In this document: positions 12,712-23,895 of the stretch, piece after piece
How positions within the stretch are numbered: the first letter of the stretch is position 1
Layout: the number at the start of each line of letters is the position of its first letter
Origin: Stereum hirsutum FP-91666 SS1
Taxonomy: Eukaryota > Basidiomycota > Agaricomycetes > Russulales > Stereaceae
Assembly (NCBI RefSeq): GCF_000264905.1
Contig: NW_006763139.1
Coordinates: 808,950 to 872,949 of the forward strand
DNA: 64,000 nucleotides
Direction of reading: 5' to 3'
Program-made: the position numbers and the translations under genes
The notes under the pieces: model-generated
What the model was told of the DNA's origin: nothing
The model's database searches: none
The model's input: only the letters and a program-made list of their open reading frames with translations

Positions 12712-13101
12712 ATGTCCTCGAGATCATCCCCAACTCCTCTTACATATACATTCTACTACTCCTTCTCTGCACCCACCCCCGCCAAACTACTTGCACTTCT
12801 CATCATCCACCACGTTCCCAATCTACCCTCCAATCCTCTCGCAACCACTTTTGTCTACCGACACGTCCTTGACGGATCCTACACCCCGTTCATCACCCCA
12901 ATCGCCTCTCATCCATATGCGTCGCAAGTCACTATCAAAGAAGAGGACACCTCCGACGAACAATTCTCCCAACTCCTTCAATATCCCTCCCCGGAACCAG
13001 AACCCTCACTTTCCACCGTAGCTTCAACGCCAGCTCCTACCTTCACCCGGTGCCGCACTGATCTGATGCTTCGTTGCATCTGCAAGAAGTGCCATCTCTA
13101 A
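12712..13101 (+). CDS. Small hypothetical ORF between LTR and gag
   Basis: A 129-residue open frame 50 bp after the LTR, rich in Pro, Ser and Thr. It has an acidic stretch (IKEEDTSDEQF) and a Cys cluster at the C-terminus (CICKKC). I do not recognise it. It may be the leader region or a remnant of an N-terminal Gag extension. A TATA-like tataaaatc follows at 13,148. Confidence 0.3.
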   Translation: MSSRSSPTPLTYTFYYSFSAPTPAKLLALLIIHHVPNLPSNPLATTFVYRHVLDGSYTPFITPIASHPYASQVTIKEEDTSDEQFSQLLQYPSPEPEPSLSTVASTPAPTFTRCRTDLMLRCICKKCHL

Positions 13102-13689
13102 GGCCCTCATTACCTTAGAACACATTCTTCTACTTCTCGCGTCTACTATAAAATCATCTTTCCTTTTCGCTTCACTTTCGAACGTCGCAAGACACATTTT
13201 AGGAGCGACCCGGTGAACACATATACCCGGGCGTGTCTATAGTGGCTTGTAGAGTTCGGTTGACTGTCCAGAGTAGCCCTCTGCAATCGGTTGCACTTTA
13301 GTCTGCCTGCTCAAACCAGGGGCTATCGGCTTTACAACTGCTCTCGCCTCACCTACTGTAGCACCCTTTGTGTTCCGTTACCTACGCCATTTAGCCTGAA
13401 GTAGTTTTACTTTGCCGAAGAACATCGCTGGACCCGCTGTCAACTCTCCTATTCATTTCTCCTTTCATCATTTGACTTCGGCCTCTGATTACGGCTACTC
13501 GGCTGTCGTAATTATTGCGCACAAGCCTCGCTAGGAGAGTTCGACGCCTCAAGACCTTGGATCAATATTCTTCACCTCCCATTATCTATTCTTCACTCCT
13601 CAAACAATTTTCATCTCTCGAACAAAGCTCGTAGCTATTCAATCTGGTGTTACCGTGGTATATTTGACACGACACCTAGAACGAATACT

Positions 13690-15389
13690 ACTACACTTAC
13701 TACGACCAGGACGGCTTTAGAGGAGATAGAAGATTAAAGTGTGAACCATCAAGAGGAGCGGACGAGTATTTTACCTACCTCAGTAACACCATTCGCGTCT
13801 CTGAACCAAACACGACTTACTCCCAGACTTTACCCCCGGACGTCCCTACACCACCCTACGGAGTTTGGGATCCCGATCGATCCTTTTGGTGCACTCGCAT
13901 CACACCCGGTCGAGCTCTAGTCCAAGCCGTTGAAAATTCCTACCCGGTTTATTTTGACGAAGGGTGGAAATATATCTCACCCCCTGGAGAGCGAGTTCCA
14001 ACAACCAGAGATGCTTCTACGCCCCTTTCTACGCCCCCTAGAACACCCTCTCCCATCATCCCCAAACTTCCTAACTCATCTCTGGCTCGCCCTATGCCGA
14101 CTCAGACCGTGGGCCCAGACAAGAATACATACCCAAGCCCCACGTACTGATATGATGAGCAACCAAGATGAGCAGGAAGTAGCAGGAAACCTACGAGAAG
14201 GAGAAGAAACACCTAGAATCAACCAAAGACCGGGTGATAGCAGACAGATCAAGGCAAAGCCTAAGCAAGGAGGAGGCGATGATGATCCCAGTAACGATGG
14301 AGGAGACAACGGAGGAGGCAACAACGATAACTCATCAGGACACTTCACTTTCAATAGTACGATGTTGAACCATACTCACCGAACGTATACCGGAGATAAC
14401 CCCGCCGAGTTTAAGGAAAACAAACACGTCGCAAAACCTCCACTCTTCGATGGATCTAACTGGGATGAGTTCTGGACTTCGGCCCTGGATAATATTCGAG
14501 CAAACCCGAAATATTTCCAGTCCTACCGTCGCCGCATCAAATATGTCCTGTTGTTCTTCCGAGGGGCCGTATTGTCCTGGAAACAAAATTATATTTCCGA
14601 TCCAGACAACGCCGTAGATCTCGACTACCCATACAACCCCGACACGGATAAGCTAGAGCTCCCGCAGGAAAAACACAAGGCAGGAGTCACCAAAGCAGAC
14701 TGGTTCTGTTTCATACACCTTCTGAAACGAGACTACAAAACCTTAGATTCCCGAGGGCAGGCTAGACAAAAGGTTATGTACTCGAAGCAAGGAGCCCAGA
14801 CTGCTGCCGAGTACTTCCAGAACTTAGATTTGTGGAGGAGGATCGCGAGATAGCAGGGACGACAGTACGACGAGATGGTTATTGAGAAGGTAAAGGAGAA
14901 CGTCAATAGCAGGATCATCGACACAATATACGGACAAGAGATCATGCCCACTACTTACGATGCCTAGAAGCAAGCCGCTATCTGATGGGACAACCGCGAG
15001 CAGACAAAACGACTCGCCCAAGGATATGGAAATAGACCTACCTCTCCTTCCCACTCGTGGTATCGACCAAGTGCTCCTAACCCTTCCTATGTTCCTTCTG
15101 TTCCGCCTCGTCCACCGACTCCGGGCCCTTCTAATAATCCCCCAAGGCCCGCTTCACCCACCCTATTCCGTAGTCCCTCCCCAGCACCCACCTCTCGAGC
15201 AATGCTCCCAGACACCGAGTACAAAAAGTGCAAGGAAGCCGGTGAGTGTTTTGGTTGTGGAAAGAAGTGGGATCCGGGACACCGTTGCGAGTCGAGGAGT
15301 CAGAGGATTAGAGCCGCTGTTCATACGCTGAGTGACAGAGACAGGGGGAAGCTGCTGGACGTACTAGATGTGGATTTTCCCCAAAGTTG
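13690..15389 (+). pseudogene. gag: Ty3/Gypsy gag, broken
   Basis: The N-terminal part is open in one frame from about 13,750 to the TGA at about 14,148 (PYGVWDPDRSFW, YPVYFDEGWKYISPPGE). The frame then shifts to the one carrying the acidic/Gly/Asn linker (14,160-14,335) and the Gag core (FDGSNWDEFW, YVLLFFRGAVLSW). A TAG stops this at 14,851 after YFQNLDLW. The nucleocapsid segment, with the zinc-knuckle-like CFGCGKKWDPGHRC, is at about 15,247-15,290 in another frame and ends at the TGA at 15,388. Gag coats the RNA genome in the retrotransposon particle. At least two frame breaks and one stop make it non-functional. Confidence 0.8.
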
Positions 15390-18300
15390 AGAGTGCAGGC
15401 GGTCCTCTCAACTTACCGATCAAATTATTTCTCTCCTCTTTCACTTTGTTCTTCTTTCTCTCCCTTGAATGCACCTTCATTGAAGCATTCAGTTCATTTT
15501 GATAGGTTCCCTATTTTTTACGACTGCCCATGGTCAGTAGAAGACTGCATAGATCCCGAGATATTTTTCCCTGATGACGACCCTGTTATGATACATGCTT
15601 CAAATTTTTCTGTACCTCCATCTTGCGACTTACCTCAATCTCTTTCTCCAGTTTCTGATGTTTCGTTCGACGATAGAATAGCCCTGCTCTCTGAGTGGAA
15701 GCAGGACGCAACTCCTGATTTTTTCTCGGCTTTGACTGGGGATTCAACTCCCATCTTACCTGTTTTACCTTTTTTACCTACTCTGATTGAATCTCCATTC
15801 TCTCCTGATCAAAAAACCGCCGCCAAAACCCTTCTAGAAAAATCAGAAACGACCCGATGATGGAAAGGAGCTAAGAAAATAATCATAGGAACCGGGGCGA
15901 ACCAGTTAGACATCCCAGTACGGCTCCAAGACCTTTCACTGACTGGGAAGACTATTTGTACAACGGCCCTATTAGATTCCGGTTGCACCAGTAGTATTAT
16001 CGACGAGGCTTTCGTAAGAAAGCATAACTTACCTACTTGGCCTCTCGATAAACCGATCCCGGCAGTTAATGCTGACAGCACTGAAAATGCAGTGGGTCTG
16101 ATTACTCGGGTAACCGAGCTTAGTGTTTCCATTGGCGATCACACAGAAAAACTAATGTTTGTGATTGTACAGCTAGATAGACACAGCTTATATTTGGGAT
16201 TCAACTGGTTAGACTTCCATAATCCAGAGATTGATTGGACTCACCATACGTTACACTTTACACGTTGCCCTAAGTCTTGTAGATACTATACTCGTACTAT
16301 TAATCCGGAGGACAATGAAGATGAGGTAGAGCGGGAAAAGAGTACAGGGAAAATCGAGAAGGATAGGGAGGAGACAGACGAAGACCAGTTAGAGACTGGA
16401 GATCGTATATTTATGTGCAACGAAGAGAGCTACCAGAGGTCCATGAGACAGCAAGGGGAGGACGTAGAATCGCGCAGCAATTTTGCGAAGGACTTAGCAG
16501 CGAGCCTACCCAAGGAAATCCGAGACTACTGGTCTGTGTTTGGAGAACCGGGTTACAACAAACGGTTACCTGATTGACGACCTTGGGATCACGCAATCGA
16601 ACTTACACCTGGCTTCAGTCCCTCGGAAGCTAAGCTGTATCCTGTTCCGAAGTCTCAGCAACAGGAGCTTGATGATTTCCTAGACGAAAATCTACGAAAT
16701 GGTCAGATCCGCGAGTCCAAGTCCCCCATGTCATCCCCATTCTTTTTTAGAAAAAAATCCGACGGCTCCCTTCGACCTGTACAGGATTACAGGAAGCTGA
16801 ACAAGATGACAATTAAGAACTGTTATCCTCTCCCACTCATTGGCGAACTACTCGACAAATTGTAGGGCGCGAAGTTCTTTTCGAAGGTGGATATCCGATG
16901 GGGCTTCACTAACATTCGTATCAAAGACGGCGACGAATGGAAGGCCGCGTTCTTGACCAATTGTGGACTCTTTGAACCTCTAGTCATGTTTTTTGGAATG
17001 TGCAATGCTCCAGCAATGTTCCAAAAAATGATGAACAATATCTTTTAAGGAGCTCATCGAGAAGGGAAAAATAATTGTATACATGGACAATATTTTAATC
17101 TTCACGGAGACCGAAGAAGAACACTGGGAGATAGTGAGACAGGTTCTAAGTCTCCTATCGAAGCACAAACTCTCGCTCAAGGTTTCCAAGTGCGAGTTTT
17201 GTAAACCCGAGATCCCGTTCCTCGGTATGATTATTGGACACCACAAAATCCGAATGGATCCCAAGAAGACACAAGCGATAGCAGATTGGCCCACGCTAAA
17301 GTCGAAGAAAGAAGTACAACAATTCTTGGGATTTTGTAACTTCTATCGGCGATTTATCAAAGACTTTTCTAAGATTGCACGCCCACTTACCCAGCTCATG
17401 GGTAATGTCGACTTTAACTGGGGAGACAAAGAACAAAAAGTGTTTGACCTTTTGAAAAACACCCTTTGTTCCAGTCCAGTCCTATCGGTATACCAAAACG
17501 ACCTACCACTGCGCGTCAAATGTGACGCCTCCAACTTTGCCTTAGGAGCCGTGCTGTCCCAGCTTTAAGAAGAGAAATGGCATCCCTTGGCGTATTATTC
17601 TAAGTCCCTCAATGAGACCGAGAGGAACTACGAAATATACAACAAGGAATTGATGGCTGTAGTCTCGTCTCTCGAAGAGTGGAGACAGTATTTATTGGAC
17701 ACTGGGACTCCCTTCGAGATATGGTCGGATCACCAAAATCTCGAATACTTTAGAGAGCCTCAGAAACTCAATAGGCAGTAGGCCAGATGGTTCCAAGAGC
17801 TCCAGGACTATAATTACTTGCTACATCATAAACCTGGCTCCCTAATGGGTAAATCTGACGTGATCACACGACACCCAGATTTAAACAAAGGAGAAACATA
17901 TAATAAAAATGTAACGGTCCTTAAGCCAGAACACTTCCGTCGTCTAGCGCAACGAGCAGTCGAGATGCAGACCCAGTCCTTTACGAGTATTTATGAATGA
18001 ATCAAGAAAGCCGCGGGGCGGCGTGACAAGCTCGTAGATCGAGAGTTAGGGGCAAAGAATAAGGAATGGGAAGAACGTACCGACGGAGTAGTCGAGTGAA
18101 AAGGGAGAATATATGTACCAAAAGATGGCCGACTTAGACAAGAACTTCTAAGAATGTACCACGACGCACCTTTGGCTGGACACCCAAGTCAGCATAAGAC
18201 GCTCGAGCTCCTCACGCGTGACTATTGGTGGCCCGGAATATCTAGAGATGTGAAGAAGTATGTCAATGGGTGTGCCTTGTGCCAACAGAACAAACCTCTT

Positions 18301-18775
18301 CATAGACCCAGGAAAATACCTCTCTCTCCCCACGACGTTCCATCAGCACCTTGGGAATCCGTATCAATGGACATCATTGGACCCCTGCCAGAATCTAAGG
18401 GGATGGATGTGATATTGGTTGTGGTATGTCTATATTTGAAGAGAATACATACCATGCCTTGTACAACGAAGGTTACTGCATTGGATGTTGCCAAAATGCT
18501 CCGAGACAATGTATTCCGACACCACAGACTGCCCAAGAAATTCATATCCGATAGAGGCCCTCAATTTATTGCCGAGGTGATGGTTGAGCTCTATAAACTC
18601 CTCGGGATAGAATACAATCCATCTACGGTGGCACACCCGCAGACAGATGGCCAGATCGAGCGAGCGAACCAGGAAATTGAAGCCTTCCTCCACATTTATG
18701 CCAACCATCGTCAGGACGATTGGGTAGACTGGCTTGTCATTCAGGAATTTTGCCACAACAACAGAAGTCTTAGTC
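15390..18775 (+). pseudogene. pol: Ty3/Gypsy pol (protease, RT, RNase H, integrase), decayed and 3'-truncated
   Basis: Domains in order: aspartic protease (LLDSGCTSS, about 15,970), reverse transcriptase (16,590-17,330), RNase H (17,500-17,780, with CDASNFALGAVLSQL and the DHQNLEYF segment), integrase HHCC zinc finger (HDAPLAGHPSQHKT to CALC, 18,160-18,285) and the integrase core with D, D, E (MDIIGPLP, ISDRGPQF, IERANQEIE). In-frame stops occur at about 15,858, 16,575, 16,863, 17,047, 17,566, 17,779, 17,998 and 18,098, with a frameshift near 17,047. The RT box reads YMDN where the family has YMDD, so a catalytic Asp is lost. Homology stops after the integrase core at about 18,770. No chromodomain, PPT or matching 3' LTR is seen. 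The element is dead. Confidence 0.9.
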
Positions 18776-18779
18776 CTCT

Positions 18780-19520
18780 CCCATTTTGTTTTTGTGATTC
18801 AGTTCCTTTTTATTCACTGGCAAGTTTGACCTATTTCCTATTTGTACCATATTGATTTCATGCAGTCTGTTCACCAAGCACGGTTGTGGTATTTGGCTGG
18901 CTACAAGTTATTTCTTGTTATGATTCAGGCTCTATGAATGGAGCAAACGTTCGAGCATCCCAAGTGTAATGGGCAAGGTTAGGAGGCAGAGCTGAGGGAA
19001 GAGGCCAATAAGCACAAGATTAGATTAGAAGTGATTAAGGTAGAAATGCTACTGACGTTGACCGATGAGAGAACAGAGGGAGCAGGGAGGCGAGTATTTA
19101 TGGTAACCAAACTGAGACATTCCGGAGAGACCCAAATAACAAGGATAATAGGAGTAAAGCCAAGAATAGCTGAGACGAGAAAGAGACAAGACGAGATGTG
19201 GCGAGAATAAAAGCGGAATTAAATGTCAGTTAAATAAAACTTGTCGAGAGCGGGAAGGATGTGGCGAGAACACGAGGCTTGGTAAATATGAACAAAATAT
19301 AAAATACTGCCATGTCTGACAATATAGATATGTCAATCAAAAAAGCCTTTTTCCAGTTGCCATGACTGAAAGATATCTTGTCAAGATCTCTGTGCAATAG
19401 TGTTGGCGTGTGTACTGATTTGGGTGCCCAACAGACGCTTATGCATCACTTACCCCCAAGAACACTGCCAGCAGGGGTATTGAGCAAATTGTTGCAGTTC
19501 AATTTGAGGGAAAAATATCT
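18780..19520. other. Gene-free stretch, break point of the Gypsy element
   Basis: Sequence after the integrase does not continue the Gypsy reading frame. 18,960-19,260 is purine-rich without an open frame. I see no gene. Confidence 0.5.
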
Positions 19521-19524
19521 GTGT

Positions 19525-20290
19525 ATTATTGCTATTTACAAAAGAGTTGGAGGTGCAGCATTTTCCACCAATTCTGCTGCCACCCCTCCAAGTCAAATAA
19601 CTTTCCAAGAAGTGCTCGGAAATACATCCTACCAATACATTTCTTGCACAATTTGAATGCCTCTGTGTATCCCAGGGAGCAGAATCTAAAAATTGCGGAT
19701 TCTTCTGAGTGACCTACCCAGGCCGTGTGGCCCAAGACTGTGAACGAGAAAAGACATATAATAAAGGGATCTTGCTTTCAGAAATTATAATGCATGTACT
19801 ACAAGTATACTATACATTAGTACTGTTGAATATTGGAGCCGAAATGTCGCAACTCAATTCTATAATTATTGTATAACATTCTATACCTGCCTTCCAGTTG
19901 TGTGGCACCACCCGGTCAATACTTCCTCATGCATGAAGCTGACATATAGGTATATACCCAGATTATGGCTCCTAGACATTGGATGACACACTTGTATCTT
20001 AGTATACACACAAGAATTAAAAGATTTGATGGCAGTATGGCCTTGCTATTTCTGTTTTCTTGTTCACAGTCTTGGGCCACACAGGTCAAGTAGGTCACAG
20101 AGGAAAAGTCGAAATTTTGAGATTTTGAGATTTTGCTTGCTAGGACACATAGAGGCACTTGAATGGTATAATAAATATGTTGGTAGTATGTATCTACGAG
20201 CAATCCTTGGAAGGTTATTTCACTTGGAGGAGTGGCAGCTGAATTGGCGAAAAATGCCGCACCGCCAACTCTTGTGCAAACAACAATAAC
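19525..20290. mobile_element. Foldback-type MITE with ~240-bp inverted arms
   Basis: The reverse complement of 20,045-20,290 aligns along its length with 19,525-19,770. Shared strings are AAGAGTTGG.GGTGC.GCATTTT, CTGCCAC.CCTCCAAGT, CTACCAA, GTGTGGCCCAAGACTGTGAAC. The arms are about 80% identical by eye, with a ~270-bp AT-rich centre. It has no transposase. The outer ends are approximate because no clear target duplication was found. Confidence 0.8.
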
Positions 20291-20451
20291 CTACTGTACC
20301 CGGCCCTCTTCATGACTATGATAATCTATGTACTTGTTACAGTTGGTTTCAGAATGATACGTTCCAACTTTCCCGATTCCGGTCAGCCACAGCACGGCAT
20401 CAGTGGAGCATGCGGCGGTATGGCAAATCCTGTGCCTCTGTGTGTGGTTTT
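20291..20451 (-). pseudogene. Fragment related to the gene at 21,961-22,806
   Basis: On the minus strand it reads WLTGIGKVGTYHSETNCNKY. This resembles LTKNAKVVIPYHSETSCN encoded on the plus strand at about 22,045-22,100. The DNA similarity (about 75% by eye) covers roughly 100 bases, including catgctcc and tatcattctgaaacca. It is a short, isolated fragment cut by the LTR at 20,452. Confidence 0.55.
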
Positions 20452-21640
20452 TGTCATGACCGCCACCTGTACCATACACATATGTGCCATTTTTAATCCA
20501 TTTTCCATGTTTTTCCCTCCCGTACGCCACCCACGATTTACGCCACAGTCTCTACGAGCCCTCCAGATTTTTCCCAACATTTCTATCGTTTTATTTCGCC
20601 CATCGAACCTCGTCGAACTCCCCACAGACCACATAAGGAAACCGGCTCGGCAAGTCCCGCACTCGCGCGTCGAGTCTCATTCCTTAAGTCTCGACCCTTG
20701 TTAAATGTGTCCCGCGACATTTCTCCTATCAACACACAACGGACCGAGTACCTACATGGACCACAACATGCCAAGGAGCACTCTCCAATTTATCTGGAGT
20801 TTCTACGATTTTATTCAAGCCATGCGCAAGGAGCGATTGCAGCTACGGAAACTCGCACCGAGCTGCCGGTTCCTGTGGAACGTTTCAGACTCCGACGCGC
20901 TAGGATTTCCACACCCCTTCGGACGAGGCTACAGGACGCAATACTGGGGGGTTTCTCTTCGAACAAAATTCTAGGGGACTCCCTCAAACTAAAGCTTTCT
21001 ATTGATCCAACAATCTCGGCAATTGGCCCACTGGGGAATATACTACAGCACGATCTCGGTCTCAACCTCGCTCAGGGCCATCAGATAGTGTTCCTCCTCG
21101 TGTAGCTCGACCAGTTTCCACGCAATCGCCGACGTTTTGATATGGAGAGGTTCCTACTGGTTCATACTATTATTCTACGGTGTCCTGCGATTTTATTTCG
21201 TGCCTGAATTATCAAGGATAATCATTTAAGTTCGTATCCTTGTACCCATTGTTCTCTAGAACAGTTTCTCCATCCTCTTAGCTTTATCATTCGTTCTCTA
21301 TGATCGTCTTGTTCTGGGATCCTCTCCGTACACGCTACAAGCTCGTTGCATGAACCTCGAAGTGTTTCTGTAGTGTACATACTTAGTGTCTGAATATTTG
21401 TCTTCTCCCTTTGATTCCTCCTTGATTATTCGTCTTACTCTTTATTCTACTTACTGTTGGGTGATCTGGGACTCGTATAAATACTCTAGAGTACTTGCAT
21501 GTATTTCTTCAGTTTGTAGATCGTCTATTCCTGGGCCTTCTAATATACTCATCCCTCCACCACCTTTATCCGCCGCTTTTCCGATTGTTTTTGTTTTGAG
21601 CCGTGGGGTATCTCCACTCCCGTATCGCCCGGTCGTGACA
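20452..21640 (+). repeat. Probable solo LTR related to the 11.4-kb LTR
   Basis: Starts TGTCATGACC and ends GGTCGTGACA, 1,189 bp. Flanks are GTTTT before and ATTTT after, so a 4-bp (or imperfect 5-bp) direct repeat is present. This fits a solo LTR left by recombination between two LTRs. There is no polypurine tract before it, so it is unlikely to be the 3' LTR of the Gypsy copy at 11.4-18.8 kb. Confidence 0.65.
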
Positions 21641-21960
21641 ATTTTCTGTGGCACCTTTGCAAAGAACAATAGATACCCACCTACTGTGGTGGTCCACAAT
21701 GTCCCAATTTTTGGGGAGCCTTAAATACACTTGTATGATTTGAGTCTCATTTTGTTGTGGATATTTTGACTGGTGCTTGCTCGTCTAGCCTCCTAACAGC
21801 TCTCAAGCCCTCTCAAGCAAGGTCGTCTGGGTGCCCATGAACATCATAGACCTATTTAAATATTCCAGAACTCATGAATCATGAGCCCAGTTTTATATCC
21901 TAATGCTAAATACTATATGAGAGGCATATTCATGCCTACCATAAATAATTCTGACTCTGT

Positions 21961-22806
21961 TTGAGATGGGGCCACTCAGAGCCACACGTGCAGCATACGG
22001 ATAACTACGTGCCGGTGCATGCTCCGCCTGAAGCCATGCTGCAGCTGACCAAAAACGCGAAAGTTGTGATTCCATATCATTCTGAAACCAGTTGTAATAT
22101 GCTCCTGGTGAATCGAAAAATTGAGGCAGCCAGTGAGTTCAAGCTATTGCCTATTCTCATATTGCCTATTCTCATATTACTGTTCTTGTTACTAATGTAG
22201 CACAATATCTTGTGGCTGTTTCAGTTGTGGATGCCGATATCCTTGAGGAGCCCAGAGACAGCCATCCACAACACATGTTGCTTTGTGCTTCTGAAAAGAT
22301 CAACTGGGATAATGTTCAGCGTTACCGCATCGCAAGGCCCACACTGAAACTGTCAGCCAGCATGCTGAAGATCACCGCTACGCTCGACGCTTTCATGCAC
22401 TACCTCCATGTTCACCACGGTAAGGATGTATGCGATGAATTTTATTGTGAATTCTTAGTCTGTCTCCTCTGAGCCAATTCACATGACTGATCTGGAGTCG
22501 TCTGTATTTATATGTTCATTTATTTGTGAATGCTCCAAAGCAGATGTTATCGAGAGAGATTTGTGCATGGTCCTTGAGAGGGCTCTATTCCTGCTCGAAT
22601 TGATTAGACAAATGTACAGTTCTCTTTTATCTATTTGGCTTTATTGCTATTTGAAAAATCCACGAGACTCGCAAAGAAAGAATAGTTTGAGTTTGGCAGG
22701 GGCCACCTCGGTGCCACCCGCACTGGGGAGGTCGTGGTTCAAGTCCGACGAAATGCTGTTCCAACTAACAACCCCGCCAATTTCCTCTTGGTGTGGGAGA
22801 CACTAG
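21961..22806 (+). CDS. Small spliced hypothetical gene (5' end unresolved)
   Basis: Three exons join in frame: about 21,961-22,132, 22,201-22,419 and 22,544-22,806. Introns are 68 and 124 bp with GTGAGT...TGTAG and GTAAGG...AGCAG. The product is about 218 residues. It contains PYHSETSCNMLL, VVDADILEEPRDSH, NWDNVQRYRIARPTLKL and a helical MVLERALFLLELIRQMY stretch. I do not recognise the family. A diverged piece of the same coding sequence sits inverted at 20,291-20,451, so it is multi-copy and perhaps TE-linked. The start is uncertain: no good ATG is seen before 22,035. No internal stop is seen. Confidence 0.5.
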
Positions 22807-22859
22807 ATTTGATAGTAGAACTCATCAATACACCTCATTATATCAGAAGCTCTTGGAAA

Positions 22860-23258
22860 TGTAAGGCACAGATAATCGAGCACTTGAAGAAACGACTGTG
22901 AGAAGTGTCACTGTCAATGATATTGCCCTCACAAAGTGATAAAAAAAGAAAGAGACAAAATCTATAGTAAGACTCGCCTGTGAAAGCGTCACTATCAATG
23001 ATAAAGAGACAAGGACGCTTCCCACAAGTTAAAAGGATGTGCTCCGGTGCTTACCGGTCTACTATACAGATGGAAAAGTAACTGCCTAAACGGGATGCAG
23101 AGCGGCGGATCCTGAGGCACGGAATCCAGAGCTCTGCGGACCGCTTGGTGGCGGAATAACTACAAGTCATAACTCTGCAGTAAGTGGTCCTATCAGTCCC
23201 GGAAAAATTGCTAAAATATCAGGAAAATTCCCTCTGTCTCATCGTAATACTCCGGACA
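22860..23258 (-). repeat. Copia 3' LTR (minus-strand element)
   Basis: 399 bp. On the plus strand it runs from TGTAAGGCAC to ACTCCGGACA; on the element strand it starts TGTCCGGAGT. It matches 27,380-27,777 and the split LTR at 38,401-40,380 at roughly 90-95%. On the element strand a polypurine tract (AGGAGGGGG) lies immediately upstream, at about 23,259-23,267, as expected for a 3' LTR. Outer flank is GGAAA. Confidence 0.9.
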
Positions 23259-23280
23259 CCCCCTCCTGATGAGGCAGACC

Positions 23281-23894
23281 TCAAGCCCTAAGCCCCATCA
23301 TCTCCGCAAACTTCTGCACTTTGACCCTAGCCAGGGGATTAGTCAGAAGGTCTGCAGGCATCTCATCCATCCCTATATGCTCCATCCGGATCGTCCCCTT
23401 CTCTAACTCATCTCTCAACCAATAGAACCGCAAGTCTAGATGCTTCATACGCCCATGGTGCTCCGGATTCTTCGCCACTTGAAGCGCAAACTGATTGTCG
23501 ATGTAGAGGGTAGAGGGAGAGTCGAGTGAATAACCAAAGGAAGTGAGCAAGTTGCGAAGGAAGAGGATCTCTTGGCCAGCAGTGGTAGCAGCGACGTATT
23601 CGGCTTCTGTGGTGGAGAGGGCGACGATGGATTGAAGGCGAGATTGCCAGGAAATAGTGCCAGTGCCCATCTTGACGAGATCACCAGAGGTGGAACGTCC
23701 AGAGTCCGGATTCCCTGCATAATCAGTGTTAGTGCAGGTGTAGAAGAGCTCAGTAGAGGAAGTAGAAGTAAGAGAATAAGTGAGTTCATAGTCGAGAGAG
23801 CCCTTGAGATAGCAAAAGAGGTGCTTGATCGCTTTCCAATGCTGAAGGCCTGGATTCTGACTGAAGCGAGCAAGGACTCTGACGCTGTGAGCTA
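23281..23894 (-). pseudogene. pol: Copia pol, 3' part (end of RT and RNase H)
   Basis: Minus-strand reading frame from the break at 23,894 to the TGA at 23,281. It starts AHSVRVLARFSQNPG, continues the RT connection (HWKAIKHLFCYLKGSLDY) and then RNase H (TDYAGNPDSGRSTSG, STTEAEYVAATTAGQE, IDNQFALQVAKNPEHHGRMKH). Its first residues continue exactly from the ATRPDIAH end of the other Copia half at 34,805. The two are therefore parts of one element separated by the 10.9-kb insertion. The 3' LTR follows 22 bp downstream. Confidence 0.9.
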
Positions 23895-23895
23895 T
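23887..23895. repeat. Left target-site duplication of the 10.9-kb element
   Basis: GTGAGCTAT, repeated at 34,805-34,813. This is the overlap between the two Copia halves. Eight bases (GTGAGCTA) give the most symmetric element ends; nine is the maximum. Confidence 0.8.

Noticed and set aside
11439..21640. One complete 10.2-kb Gypsy element with two LTRs
   Set aside because: LTRs too diverged, flanking five bases differ (GAGAG versus ATTTT), no polypurine tract before the right LTR, and coding ends at 18.77 kb.
22726..22765. tRNA-like B box (GGTTCAAGTCC)
   Set aside because: The T-arm does not pair, no matching acceptor stem or anticodon arm could be drawn, and the position lies inside an open exon.
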